Assembly (NCBI RefSeq): GCF_000317695.1
Contig: NC_019771.1
Location: 1,251,001 to 1,315,000, forward strand
Reading direction: 5' to 3'
Length of the DNA: 64,000 nt
Origin: Anabaena cylindrica PCC 7122
Lineage (GTDB): Bacteria; Cyanobacteriota; Cyanobacteriia; Cyanobacteriales; Nostocaceae
The stretch's first letter is position 1. The number at the start of each line of letters is the position of its first letter. The notes beneath the pieces were generated by a model. The model did no database searches and had not been told where the DNA came from. It saw only the letters and a list, made by a program, of their open reading frames with translations. The position numbers and the translations under genes were made by a program. This document shows, in pieces, positions 25,442 through 35,396 of this stretch.

Positions 25442-26479
25442 TTAAACGTCTTCTGCAAATATGAAGCGATATAACTCGCTTGGGTCTGGTTCGGGGCTGG
25501 TTTCGGCGAATTTCACAGCTTCGTCGATGATATCTTGAATTTTCTTTTCAACGCCTTTTAATTCTGCTTCGTCTGCTAGTTTTTTCTCCAGCAAGTAAGC
25601 AGCTAATTTTTTAATGGGGTCGCGGGCAAACCAGAATTCTTTTTCTTCTTTGCTGCGGAGTTCGTCTGGGTCGGCTAGAGAGTGACCACGGAAACGATAG
25701 GTCATGGCTTCTATGAGGGTGGGGCCTTCTCCAGCACGAGCGCGGGCTACGGCTTCTTGAGCTACTTGACGGACTGCGAGAACGTCCATTCCGTCTACTT
25801 CTACGCCTACCATGTTAAACACGCTGGCTTTTTTGTAAATTTCGGGTTGGGAAGTTGCCCGTTCGTGAGCCATGCCGATCGCCCATTTATTATTTTCTAC
25901 CACAAACAGGATTGGCAGTTTCCATAGTGCTGCCATGTTTAATGTCTCGAAAAATTGACCGTTGTTAGCTGCACCATCTCCAAAGAAACACGCTGTTACT
26001 TGGTCGGCGTTTTTGTCTCCTAGTACTTCCCGGCGGTATTTGCTTTGAAATGCTGCACCAGCTGCAACGGGAATACCTTCTGCTACGAACGCATAGCCAC
26101 CTAATAGGCGGTGTTCGGCAGAAAACATATGCATAGAACCACCGCGCCCTTTGCTGCAACCTGTGGCTTTACCAAATAATTCTGCCATTACTTCTTTTGC
26201 TGGCACTCCTGCGCTCAAAGCATGAACGTGGTCGCGGTAGGTGCTGGAAACGAAGTCTTCACCGGGTCGCATTGCTCCTTTGATGATGCCGCTGGAAACG
26301 GCTTCTTGACCGTTGTACAGGTGGACAAAACCAAACATTTTTCCTCTATAATACATTTCGGCGCATTTATCTTCAAAAAAGCGACCGAGGATCATGTCTT
26401 CGTATAAGCCTAAGCCTTCGGCTTTGGTAATTTGGACGGTGGCAGCATCAAATGTGGGTAACGTGCGTTCTTGAACCAT
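25442..26479 (-). CDS. pdhA: Pyruvate dehydrogenase E1 component, alpha subunit
   Basis: 345 residues. It is the ThDP-dependent decarboxylating half of pyruvate dehydrogenase, feeding acetyl-CoA to fatty acid synthesis and the TCA route. Motifs are YYRGKMFGFVHLYNGQEAV (about 43-61), GRGGSMHMFS, and the ThDP/Mg motif GDGAANNGQFFETLNMAALW...VVENNKWAIG (about 168-202). The phosphorylation-loop region YRFRGHSLADPDELRSKEE follows. The sequence is full length for cyanobacterial and plastid-type E1 alpha. The E1 beta and E2 genes are not adjacent, as is usual in cyanobacteria. Confidence 0.96.
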   Translation of the reverse strand: MVQERTLPTFDAATVQITKAEGLGLYEDMILGRFFEDKCAEMYYRGKMFGFVHLYNGQEAVSSGIIKGAMRPGEDFVSSTYRDHVHALSAGVPAKEVMAELFGKATGCSKGRGGSMHMFSAEHRLLGGYAFVAEGIPVAAGAAFQSKYRREVLGDKNADQVTACFFGDGAANNGQFFETLNMAALWKLPILFVVENNKWAIGMAHERATSQPEIYKKASVFNMVGVEVDGMDVLAVRQVAQEAVARARAGEGPTLIEAMTYRFRGHSLADPDELRSKEEKEFWFARDPIKKLAAYLLEKKLADEAELKGVEKKIQDIIDEAVKFAETSPEPDPSELYRFIFAEDV

Positions 26480-27255
26480 TATTGTAAAGTATCCCTATCG
26501 TAAAAGTTAAATAGCTATAAGAAGTAAGGCAGGGTTGGTAAGAGTCAACAATCAAATTTTATAAGAAAGTTGAAGGTAAAAACCGTCGCTTTTGGCGATC
26601 GCTCTGCAAGTCTTTAACGTTAGCAATTCGGATAGCGGTCTGTCTGCATAACTATTAACAATTTTCAAAAGTTGAGATGCCTGTTGGCTGCCCGCTATCT
26701 TACCGAGAAAAATCTAATATGTAACTTAAATCACTTTAGACTATGTAATTGCCATTAAATTTTAATCGTGATATATTGTTTTTTTTAGTTATCCATAACT
26801 AACCAGTGCTGGTAGTGTTTATTCAACTACCTGACTGGCAGCAACCCAAAAAGATCATAAATCTTAGACTACACTGGGTGCAACATCTCGACCACTACCA
26901 AAAGCGGTACTTGGGCTTGCAGATGTTGAGGGATAACAAGGGTGTATTTATGTTGCAGCAGCATATACTAAGAATCACAATTAAAGGCTACAGCTTCTGA
27001 GGCGAGTTCAAATCATAAGCTAGGTGCGATACCTTAGGGGGGTTACGCCAAAGCCAAAAATCAACTCTGAGGATATGACTTACTGTGGTAGAAAAAAACA
27101 AAAAGAACTGTGACAATATACACTTCAGGTGTATACTTGACACGGTATTAATAAAGCTATTATTATGGCACGGTTTTACATACCTGGAATCATCTAGGTG
27201 AACTATGTCTATCTCTAGGAGACACTACGCGACCACGGTGCAGGGGAAGTAGGCT
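26480..27255. other. 776-bp divergent gap between pdhA and zipN
   Basis: It must hold both promoters. I see a HIP1 octamer near 26597 and a 64-codon frame (26806-27000) with no family features. No repeat family of this window occurs here. The leader next to zipN contains a block (about 27190-27250) of unclear role. Confidence 0.4.
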
Positions 27256-29574
27256 GTGCGAATTCCGCTCGATTACTACCGAATTTTAGGATTACCGTTA
27301 GCGGCAAGTGAAGAGCAATTGCGGCAAGCATACAGCGATCGCATTGTTCAATTGCCCAGACGCGAGTATTCAATTACAGCCATCTCTTCTCGTAAACAAC
27401 TCATAGAAGAAGCTTACGTGGTTTTATCAGATTCCAAAGAACGCAGCAGGTATGACCAGATTTATCTCGCCCACGCTTATGATCCAGATCGGGCAGCACA
27501 TACATCTGGATTAGAAAATCGCGCCGAAAACAACAGCCGTAATCACGATGTTCAAAGTCTCAGCATCGAAATTGCCCCTGAGGAATTAGTTGGTGCTTTA
27601 TTACTCCTGCAAGAGTTAGGGGAATACGAACTAGTACTCAAATTAGGTCGTCCATACCTGGTCAATAAAAATGGAGTCGGTGTCAAAGTCGGTAGTCATC
27701 GATCCGGCGAGGAATACTCAGCTAGTCCTGAACTGTCAGATATTATTCTCACAGTGGCTTTAGCTTGCCTAGAACTAGGACGTGAACAATGGCAGCAAAA
27801 TCATTATGAAAATGCGGCCATATCTTTAGAAACCGGGGAAGAATTATTAATGCGCGAAGGCATATTCCCTAGCGTGCAATCAGAAATTGCAGCGGATCTT
27901 TGTAAGTTGCGACCATATCGCATTCTGGAGTTACTAGCACTACCTCAAGAGAAGACTAAGGAACGCCGTCAAGGCTTGGAATTATTACAGAATATTTTAG
28001 AAGAACGGGGCGGAATTGATGGCGCTGGCAATGATCAATCCGGCTTAAATATAGATGATTTTCTCAGATTTATTCAGCAGTTACGCAATCATTTAACAGT
28101 TACAGAACAACATAAACTATTTGAAGCCGAAAGCAAGCGCCCCTCCGCAGTTGCTACATATTTAGCAGTCTATGCCTTAATCGCCAGGGGTTTTACCCAA
28201 CGTCAACCAGCTTTAATTCGCCAAGCCAAGCAAATGCTGATTCGTCTGGGTAAACGCCAAGATGTGCATTTAGAACAATCCCTATGTGCTTTGTTATTGG
28301 GACAAACCGAAGAAGCCACTCGTGTTTTAGAATTAAGTCAAGAATATGAAGCCTTAGCGATTATTCGGGAAAAATCCCAAGATTCGCCAGACTTGCTACC
28401 AGGACTTTGTTTGTACTGTGAACAGTGGTTACAACAAGAGGTATTTCCTCACTTTCGGGATTTAGTCAGAAAGCAAGCTTCTTTAAAAGATTACTTTGCT
28501 GATGCCCAGGTACAAGCTTATTTAGAAGCTTTACCAACGGATAGCCAAACAACTCATGAATGGTCTGCAATTAACAACCAACCTTTAACCCCACCACCAA
28601 TAAATAGTCCCCGTTATCACAACCATAACCATGCAACTACTCGACCTATTAATCACACACCTGATCCTGAGTTAGCAGAACCAGTCAGCCGTGAAGTACC
28701 CGAATCTGGACATTTCTCCCTACCTCGATGGCATACTTCACCTAGACCTAATGGTAGTCAAACACCAGAAATGCCTGGAGAACATTCGCCGACAGCGGAA
28801 GTAGTAGCCAAAGGAAATCATCAGCATATGAATGTCCCTACTCAGACAACTGCACCCGGTCAACTTCAAAAGCGGAAACGACGCAAGCCAACTGCGGCTA
28901 ACAATCGAGGTGTTGGGGAATATCGTCCATCTCAATCTCGACCAAGGCGCACTTTTGCTCACAGCTTAGATGCAAAAACCCGCTTAGTTTGGATGGTTTT
29001 CTTGTCTTTGGGGGGTTTATTAGTTTTTTGGTTACTAGTTTCCACAGCTTTTGGATGGTTAAACAATCTGTTTTTCCCTAGACCATCTTTACAGGGCGAA
29101 CCTTTGGCTATAGAACTAAGTCAACCACCGATTAGCATTCCTGACCCCAATAGCGAACCAGAAGTAGCTGAGGGTATATTAACAAATGCGATCGCTCAAG
29201 AAGTAATTCAAACTTGGCTATCTACCAAAGCCGCAGCCTTGGGCCCCAATCATGAAATTAATCGTTTAGATCAGATTTTGACTGGTTCAGCTCTATCACA
29301 ATGGCGGCTAATTGTCCAGCAAGATATCAAAGACAGCCGCTATCGCACGTATGAGCATGATTTGAAGGTCGAATTTGTTAATCAGATTCCTAGTGTTGCA
29401 GATAACGCTGTGGTAGAAGCTACAGTTAAGGAAGTTACGCAATTTTTTGAACTGGGTCAGAATAAAAAGTCTTCTCAGGAACGGTTGCGAGTGCGTTATG
29501 ATTTGATTCGCAAAGAAGGTACATGGCGAATTCAGGGTATGTCCGTTGTGCAAAATCTCGGTGTGAGTCAATAG
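27256..29574 (+). CDS. zipN: Cell division protein ZipN/Ftn2 (ARC6 homologue)
   Basis: 772 residues, starting at a GTG. An N-terminal J-domain-like region (about 4-70, PLDYYRILGLPLAASEEQLRQAYSDR) lacks the usual HPD triad of a working DnaJ. A helical region of about 450 residues follows, then a Pro/His-rich linker (about 445-560), one membrane helix (about 575-597, LVWMVFLSLGGLLVFWLLV) and the C-terminal IMS/ARC6 domain (about 640-770). The protein anchors FtsZ to the membrane and organises the divisome in cyanobacteria; the plastid homologue is ARC6. The N-terminal part faces the cytoplasm. Confidence 0.94.
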   Translation: MRIPLDYYRILGLPLAASEEQLRQAYSDRIVQLPRREYSITAISSRKQLIEEAYVVLSDSKERSRYDQIYLAHAYDPDRAAHTSGLENRAENNSRNHDVQSLSIEIAPEELVGALLLLQELGEYELVLKLGRPYLVNKNGVGVKVGSHRSGEEYSASPELSDIILTVALACLELGREQWQQNHYENAAISLETGEELLMREGIFPSVQSEIAADLCKLRPYRILELLALPQEKTKERRQGLELLQNILEERGGIDGAGNDQSGLNIDDFLRFIQQLRNHLTVTEQHKLFEAESKRPSAVATYLAVYALIARGFTQRQPALIRQAKQMLIRLGKRQDVHLEQSLCALLLGQTEEATRVLELSQEYEALAIIREKSQDSPDLLPGLCLYCEQWLQQEVFPHFRDLVRKQASLKDYFADAQVQAYLEALPTDSQTTHEWSAINNQPLTPPPINSPRYHNHNHATTRPINHTPDPELAEPVSREVPESGHFSLPRWHTSPRPNGSQTPEMPGEHSPTAEVVAKGNHQHMNVPTQTTAPGQLQKRKRRKPTAANNRGVGEYRPSQSRPRRTFAHSLDAKTRLVWMVFLSLGGLLVFWLLVSTAFGWLNNLFFPRPSLQGEPLAIELSQPPISIPDPNSEPEVAEGILTNAIAQEVIQTWLSTKAAALGPNHEINRLDQILTGSALSQWRLIVQQDIKDSRYRTYEHDLKVEFVNQIPSVADNAVVEATVKEVTQFFELGQNKKSSQERLRVRYDLIRKEGTWRIQGMSVVQNLGVSQ

Positions 29575-29762
29575 TTAATATCTGTCTGGTTCTGCGGGAA
29601 AAAATCTTTAACCAACCGCAGAGGCGCAGAGAACACGGAGGGAAGAAAGGAATGAGGAGGAGGGGGTATTCAACGAAAACAAATGCTGAGATGAATATAT
29701 TTTAAGGCTAGAATAATCAAGCATTTGTGAATATCCCGGCTTTAAACAGATTATATTTAAAT

Positions 29763-31520
29763 ATGAACGCTACACAAGAACAACTTAAACTGAAATTAGC
29801 ACAGGCTTTGGTAGCTGCGTTTGGCGCTGACTACACCGGGGTAGATCCGATTTTGGTGAGTGCGAGTAATCCTAAATTTGGTGACTTTCAAGCGAACGTG
29901 GCTTTATCCCTGAGTAAGAAATTGGGAATGCAACCGAGAGCGATCGCATCTGCTATTGTAGAAAAACTAGATATATCAGATATTTGCGAACCACCAGAAA
30001 TCGCTGGGCCTGGTTTTATTAATTTAAAATTGCAAACATCCTACCTGGAAGCACAACTGAACGCAATTAAAGCAGATCCTCGGTTAGGAGTTCCCAAAGC
30101 CAAAAATCCCCAAAAGGAAATTGTCGATTTTTCCAGTCCGAATATTGCCAAAGAAATGCACGTCGGACACTTGCGGTCTACAATTATTGGTGATTGCATA
30201 GCCCGGATTTTAGAATTTCGTGGACATGATGTATTGCGGTTAAATCATGTCGGTGATTGGGGTACACAATTCGGGATGTTAATTACTTACTTGCGGGAAG
30301 TTTCCCCAGCAGCACTTACCACCGCTGACGCTTTAGATATTGGTGATTTAGTTAATTTTTATCGTCAAGCTAAACAAAGGTTTGATGCAGATGCGGATTT
30401 TCAAGAAACTGCACGTCAAGAAGTGGTCAGATTACAAGCAGGTGCAGAAGATACACTTCATGCTTGGAAATTATTATGTGAACAGTCACGAAAAGAGTTT
30501 CAAATAATTTATGATTTGCTGAATGTCAAATTAATTGAACGCGGAGAATCTTTTTATAACTCATTTTTATCAGCAGTTGTAGAAGACTTAGAAACATCTG
30601 GTTTATTAGTAGAAAACCAAGGTGCAAAATGTGTTTTCTTAGATGGTTTTACAAATAGAGAAGGTGAACCATTACCTTTAATTGTGCAAAAATCAGATGG
30701 TGGTTATAACTACGCCACCACAGATTTAGCATCCCTCCGTTACCGCATTCAAAAAGATCAAGCCAAACGGATAATTTATGTTACAGACTCAGGACAAACA
30801 AACCATTTTGCTCAATTTATGCAAGTAGCAAAAAAAGCAAATTGGATACCTGATGATGTAGAATTAGTTCACGTTCCCTTCGGTTTGGTTTTAGGAGATG
30901 ACGGTAAGAAATTTAAAACTCGTTCTGGGGATACTGTAAGATTAAGAGATTTATTAGATGAAGCAGTTTCTCGCACTCGTGCAGATTTAGAAGCGAGATT
31001 AAAAGAAGAAGGTAGAGAAGAAACCGAAGAGTTTATTAATAATGTTGCTGACGTGGTTGGTATCAGTGCTGTCAAATATGCAGACTTAAGCCAAAATCGC
31101 ACTAGCAATTATGTTTTTAGTTATGATAAGATGCTTGCTCTCAAAGGAAATACAGCACCTTATATGATATATGCTTATGTGAGGACTCAAGGCATTAGTC
31201 GAGAAGGTAATATTGACTTTGGTAATTTGGGAGCAGATGCTAAAATTATTCTCAGAGAAGATACAGAATTAACTTTAGCAAAACACTTATTACAACTTGA
31301 TGAAGTGATTAGTGAAGTTGAACAAGATTTATTACCAAATCGTTTATGTGATTATATATATAATCTCAGCGATAAGTTTAACAAGTTCTATGAAAATTGT
31401 CCGGTGCTGAAATCTGAAGAACCAATCAGAACGTCGCGGTTGATGTTATGTGATTTGACAGCGAAAACGCTGAAACTCGGATTAGATTTATTGGGGATTA
31501 AGGTATTGGAGAGGATGTAG
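29763..31520 (+). CDS. argS: Arginyl-tRNA synthetase
   Basis: 585 residues from the ATG at 29763; the GTG at 29727 would add twelve residues not usual in the family. It charges tRNA-Arg. The N-terminal tRNA-binding domain (about 1-100) is followed by the class I HIGH motif SPNIAKEMHVGHLRS (about 127-141), the KMSKS-equivalent loop GDDGKKFKTRSG, and the C-terminal anticodon-binding DALR domain ending ALKL..LGIKVLERM. It follows zipN on the same strand, with a CGCAGAGG-type repeat between them. It is convergent with the TPR gene. Confidence 0.96.
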   Translation: MNATQEQLKLKLAQALVAAFGADYTGVDPILVSASNPKFGDFQANVALSLSKKLGMQPRAIASAIVEKLDISDICEPPEIAGPGFINLKLQTSYLEAQLNAIKADPRLGVPKAKNPQKEIVDFSSPNIAKEMHVGHLRSTIIGDCIARILEFRGHDVLRLNHVGDWGTQFGMLITYLREVSPAALTTADALDIGDLVNFYRQAKQRFDADADFQETARQEVVRLQAGAEDTLHAWKLLCEQSRKEFQIIYDLLNVKLIERGESFYNSFLSAVVEDLETSGLLVENQGAKCVFLDGFTNREGEPLPLIVQKSDGGYNYATTDLASLRYRIQKDQAKRIIYVTDSGQTNHFAQFMQVAKKANWIPDDVELVHVPFGLVLGDDGKKFKTRSGDTVRLRDLLDEAVSRTRADLEARLKEEGREETEEFINNVADVVGISAVKYADLSQNRTSNYVFSYDKMLALKGNTAPYMIYAYVRTQGISREGNIDFGNLGADAKIILREDTELTLAKHLLQLDEVISEVEQDLLPNRLCDYIYNLSDKFNKFYENCPVLKSEEPIRTSRLMLCDLTAKTLKLGLDLLGIKVLERM

Positions 31521-31596
31521 AGGGACGCAGTAGTATTTTAGGGGATTGATTCCATCCCCGCAACAAATTTATCAAAATCTGTCTGTAATAGCACAA

Positions 31597-33810
31597 TTAC
31601 AACATATAAAATTCAGAAAGTAAGCTCCTATTAACAAGCTTTTGTAAGTAAGGACAAGCTAAGGCTGAATTAATGTTCAAGTCCTGCTTTTTTACTTTTT
31701 TCATATTCTTTTTCAAACGACCTAAGTCACTTTTTAATAAAAGTCTTCGTGGATGCTTAGGATCTAAAAAATGATCAAAGATAGATAATGCTTCTTTATA
31801 GGTGGCGATTGCTTCAGGAAATTGTTGACATTTTTCATAAAGTCTTCCTAGTGTCCAAATACGCTCGGCATACGATTGATTTCGAGTCTCTTGACGTTCA
31901 CGTTGAATATCTTTCCATCTTTCTAATAATGGAATTGCTTCTGAATACCGTCCGTTATTTCGATAAAGTTCCGCTAAATTATTGAGACTAACCGCAGTAT
32001 CAGGATGATTTTCTCCTAATTGCTCTTCATAAATTTTCATGGCGCGAAGAAAGAGGGATTCTGCCTCCTCATATCGTCCTTCATTTTTATAAAGTAACGC
32101 TAAATTATTGAGACTAGCAGCAGTATCAGGATGATTTTCTCCTAATTGCTCTTCACAAATTTTCAGGGCGCGGAGATAGAGGGATTCTGCCTCTTCGTAT
32201 CGTCCTTTATTTCGATAAAGTTCCGCTAAATTATTGAGACTATTAGCCGTATCAGGATGATTTCCTCCTAATTGCTCTTCACAAATTTTCAGGTCGCGAA
32301 GAAAGAGGGATTCTGCCTCCTCATATCGTCCTTCATTTTGATAAACTATCGCTAAATTATTGAGAATAGTAGCAGTATGAGGATGATTTTCTCCTAATTG
32401 CTCTTCACGAATTTTCAGGGCGCGGAGATAGAGGGATTCTGCCTCTTCGTATCGTCCTTTATTTCGATAAAGTTCCGCTAAATTATTGAGACTATTAGCA
32501 GTATCAGGATGATTTCCTCCTAATTGCTCTTCACAAATTTTCAGGTCGCGAAGAAAGAGGGATTCTGCCTCCTCATATCGTCCTTCATTTTGATAAACTA
32601 TCGCTAAATTATTGAGAATAGTAGCAGTATGAGGATGATTTTCTCCTAATTGCTCTTCACAAATTTTCAGGGCGCGAAGATAGAGGGATTCTGCCTCCTC
32701 ATATCGTCCTTCATTTTTATAAAGTAACGCTAAATTATTGAGAATAGTAGCAGTATCAGGATGATTTTCTCCTAATTGCTCTTCATGAATTTTCAGGGCG
32801 CGAAGAAAGAGGGATTCTGCCTCTTCGTATCGTCCTTTATTTCGATAAAGTTCCGCTAAATTATTGAGACTATTAGCCGTATGAGGATGATTTTCTCCTA
32901 ATTGCTCTTCACGAATTTTCAGGGCGCGAAGAAAGAGGGATTCTGCTTCCTCATATCGTCCTTTATCTTCATAAACTCCCGCTAAATTATTGAGACTATT
33001 AGCAGTATCAGGATGATTTTCTCCTAATTGCTCTTCACTAATTGAGAGAGCTTTTTTATAAAAATCAACTGAACTGGCATAATCACCCTGATCTTTCTTG
33101 GTATTACCAATATCTCGTAACAAGGTAGTAATATAACGCGGGTTTTTCAGGTTTATCTCTTGGTAAAGAGTTTCCGCACGACTCAAAAATGACTCTGCTT
33201 CTAGAGAATGCCTATAACGCATTTTGATGAGTCCCTGTAAATGGAGGGAAAATCCCTTCCCAAAGGTATCTAATCTGCCAGCTATTTCATGTTCTAAAAA
33301 GACTTGTACCGCAGCTTGTATACGCTCAACTTGATGATAAGTCCACCAATCAATGCCCCTATCTAATAATCTTCCAGTCTGTGCCTTGCCTTCATTGAGA
33401 ATCTCATGATAACAAAATTCCACATCTTCTTCTGATGACATTTTGTCAGCAAAAAAATAATCAGCGGCTCGTTGGGATAGACTCAAAAGTTCACTTTTAT
33501 CCTGCTGCCAAAGTTGATTTAATAACACATTTCGCGTTAGTTCATGGATGTTATATCCATGTTGGGGAAATTTTTCGACAAAGGTTAATGCTTTTAAATT
33601 CTCATACAATTTCTCTGCTTGTTCTGCTAACTCTGGTCTTAATGCTGCTAAAATGTTAGCGTCAAAAAAATGGGGAATTGCCGCCGCCCAAAGCATGGAT
33701 ACCAACTCATCAGACATCTGACTCATTTGCAATTCCAGCAAAATCCATTGCCGTTCTGTCTCCGTCTCGGCTTGCTGAACTCGTTTTAGTATCTCTTCAA
33801 TACTGACCAC
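31597..33810 (-). CDS. Winged-helix plus kinesin-light-chain-type TPR protein (C-terminal half of a split STAND)
   Basis: 737 residues, GTG start. The N-terminal 130 residues (LWAAAIPHFFDANILAALRPEL...FVEKFPQHGYNIHELTRNVLL) look like the lid and winged-helix part of STAND NTPases. An all-helical region follows, then about ten very regular 42-residue repeats of the type GENHPDTATSLNNLAxLYxNxGRYEEAESLxLRALKI. The P-loop domain is the separate upstream gene, which overlaps it by 14 bases in another frame. Stops in this frame lie right before the GTG, so one continuous protein is impossible without frameshifting. The repeats probably sense a ligand and the NTPase drives assembly; the effector is not evident. 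Confidence 0.82.
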   Translation of the reverse strand: MVSIEEILKRVQQAETETERQWILLELQMSQMSDELVSMLWAAAIPHFFDANILAALRPELAEQAEKLYENLKALTFVEKFPQHGYNIHELTRNVLLNQLWQQDKSELLSLSQRAADYFFADKMSSEEDVEFCYHEILNEGKAQTGRLLDRGIDWWTYHQVERIQAAVQVFLEHEIAGRLDTFGKGFSLHLQGLIKMRYRHSLEAESFLSRAETLYQEINLKNPRYITTLLRDIGNTKKDQGDYASSVDFYKKALSISEEQLGENHPDTANSLNNLAGVYEDKGRYEEAESLFLRALKIREEQLGENHPHTANSLNNLAELYRNKGRYEEAESLFLRALKIHEEQLGENHPDTATILNNLALLYKNEGRYEEAESLYLRALKICEEQLGENHPHTATILNNLAIVYQNEGRYEEAESLFLRDLKICEEQLGGNHPDTANSLNNLAELYRNKGRYEEAESLYLRALKIREEQLGENHPHTATILNNLAIVYQNEGRYEEAESLFLRDLKICEEQLGGNHPDTANSLNNLAELYRNKGRYEEAESLYLRALKICEEQLGENHPDTAASLNNLALLYKNEGRYEEAESLFLRAMKIYEEQLGENHPDTAVSLNNLAELYRNNGRYSEAIPLLERWKDIQRERQETRNQSYAERIWTLGRLYEKCQQFPEAIATYKEALSIFDHFLDPKHPRRLLLKSDLGRLKKNMKKVKKQDLNINSALACPYLQKLVNRSLLSEFYML
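32164..32667. repeat. 252-bp tandem duplication inside the TPR gene
   Basis: Bases 32164-32415 and 32416-32667 are nearly identical, with about two differences seen on reading. Each encodes two adjacent 42-residue TPR units. Such DNA identity means very recent expansion or gene conversion. Confidence 0.8.
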
Positions 33811-34561
33811 TGTTTATCACTGTTAATAACATTTCATGAACATTTTTAGGATGACCTTTAAACCCAATTAAGATCGGTTTAATCGCATGATCGGGTAAAT
33901 CTGAACAAAACTCGCACCATGCCGTTAAATCATCAATTGCAGTCAGTTTAAAATGTTCACATTCATGACCCCAAACTGAATTATTGATATTAGGAATTGC
34001 CTGCCCAGCAATAACAGTTACAAACTTTTTTAAACGTCGTTCGACAGTTCTTAACCATATACTTTCAATCCAATTCTGTAATGATTCATTCGCCATTTGG
34101 TAAGTATCGAGCGCAATTACTATTTGATGCTCAAATCTCTCTAAATCATCAAAAAAAGCATCATGTAACTGCCGTAAACGATGCTCCTGTGCTTGTGGAT
34201 CAATATTAGTACCGTTAATTGCTATGGAAATTTTTTCTGCGGCAATATCATTTTCAGAAAAATCAACACTTCCTTGTGTAAAAGTTCTAAGCTGTTTTAC
34301 AAAAGTTGGAAATTGCGCCCGTCCCAAATCATTCACAACTTCCGACAAAAATGCCGCAATACTATCTAATCCTTTACAATCAAACGGCACATATTTCACT
34401 TCATCTGGACATTGTTGTCGAAATCGGCTAAGAAGAGACGTTTTCCCCATGCCTGATTCTCCTTCAATGAGCATAATGCGGCAATCATGCTTGCCCTGTG
34501 CCATTTTTAGAAATATTTCCAGTTCCTTTGTACGGTTCGCTAATTTACGCAGTTTTGCCAT
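33797..34561 (-). CDS. STAND-type P-loop NTPase domain protein (N-terminal half of a split STAND)
   Basis: 254 residues. Walker A is GESGMGKTSLL at about residues 34-44. Walker B is IVIALDTYQ near 148. A sensor-like region and the GFKGHPKNVHEML motif near the end correspond to the GLPLAL position of STAND ATPases. It ends just there, and the winged helix that normally follows is on the next gene. It is the middle gene of a tight three-gene operon: a small membrane protein 11 bp upstream and the TPR half overlapping downstream by 14 bases. It is either a two-subunit STAND made by coupled translation or a recent frameshift of one gene. Confidence 0.82.
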   Translation of the reverse strand: MAKLRKLANRTKELEIFLKMAQGKHDCRIMLIEGESGMGKTSLLSRFRQQCPDEVKYVPFDCKGLDSIAAFLSEVVNDLGRAQFPTFVKQLRTFTQGSVDFSENDIAAEKISIAINGTNIDPQAQEHRLRQLHDAFFDDLERFEHQIVIALDTYQMANESLQNWIESIWLRTVERRLKKFVTVIAGQAIPNINNSVWGHECEHFKLTAIDDLTAWCEFCSDLPDHAIKPILIGFKGHPKNVHEMLLTVINSGQY

Positions 34562-34572
34562 TGATCCAGCGT

Positions 34573-34887
34573 TTACGAGTTGTCTTTGTCGGTAGAGTCT
34601 TTCAATGGTTCATCATAACCCAATTCCACTTTCTGCTTACCGTCAACATCGTTTTCCAAAAAATCAGCATCTCGCATCCGATATTCGCCCTCACCTCGTA
34701 GTTTATTGCCCTTAAACACGACGTTTACTGGTGGATCATCTTGTACTTGTTCATTTGCCTTGGCTTTAACTTTCATCGTGCCTTCTTTTCCATTCACAGA
34801 AAGGTCTGTTAGGCGATCGCGGAGAAGATAAACGATTACAATTAAAACGAATGCAATAATTATTGTGATGATAATAGTTGTATCCAT
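34573..34887 (-). CDS. Small single-pass membrane protein, first gene of the STAND operon
   Basis: 104 residues from the ATG at 34887; a GTG at 34905 is possible. A strongly hydrophobic N-terminal helix (about 3-24, TIIITIIIAFVLIVIVYLL) is followed by a polar tail with a beta-like stretch (VNVVFKGNKLRGEGEYRMRDADFLENDVDGKQKVELG). I do not recognise the family. Its position 11 bp before the NTPase gene suggests it anchors or is controlled by the STAND protein. Confidence 0.7.
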   Translation of the reverse strand: MDTTIIITIIIAFVLIVIVYLLRDRLTDLSVNGKEGTMKVKAKANEQVQDDPPVNVVFKGNKLRGEGEYRMRDADFLENDVDGKQKVELGYDEPLKDSTDKDNS

Positions 34888-35396
34888 ACTTAACTTACAC
34901 CTCACTCTTGCAGAAAAACTATCAATAAGCCATTAAGATTATCATATTTTTTAGGCATTAGAATGAATACTAAATATAAAGATTCGTCTATCTGCGATCG
35001 CAAATCAAGGTAATACCTATCGCTTAATGGAACGCTACGAGGAAGGTCTGCAAGATTTCAATCGCGCCCTTGTCTATCTTCCCCTCCAGCAAGCCGAGTC
35101 CGCCAAAGCTGATTTAGATATCGCCCAGCAAGAACACACCGAAAAACCCGATAATGGACAGAATACCTTCAACCTAATGTTGGGTTTCGTTCCATTGCTC
35201 CGCAACGCTGACGCGAACAACCCAACCTACATCATTTTATTTTTTGAGCTTAACTGACAAGTATTGCTTCTGTATTAATGGCTCAATAGCTTGAACTATC
35301 ACGTTTTCTGGTAATAAGTCCCTTCTCAAAAAGCTCTCATTTCAACAGTAGCCGCAGTATAATTTAGGATATATAAACCTATTGCACAAAGTGAAA
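34888..35396. other. Gap with a TPR gene remnant
   Basis: The only recognisable content is the TPR relic at 34984-35160, followed by a GTTGGGTT...AACCCAAC repeat (35179-35227). The upstream part must carry the promoter of the STAND operon. Confidence 0.5.
34984..35160 (+). pseudogene. Remnant of a TPR protein gene
   Basis: The frame reads IRLSAIANQGNTYRLMERYEEGLQDFNRALVYLP, a textbook TPR unit, then a charged tail ending near GQNTFNL. Upstream it has no start, and downstream it runs into a GTTGGGTT repeat. It is a piece of a larger repeat-protein gene left by deletion. Confidence 0.65.

Noticed and set aside
26806..27000. 64-codon frame between pdhA and zipN
   Set aside because: No recognisable motif, start is not ATG, no ribosome site; sequence composition not convincing.
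31597..33810. Regular 126-bp repeats that could be mistaken for a CRISPR or satellite array
   Set aside because: They encode in-frame 42-residue TPR units; no spacer-repeat pattern.
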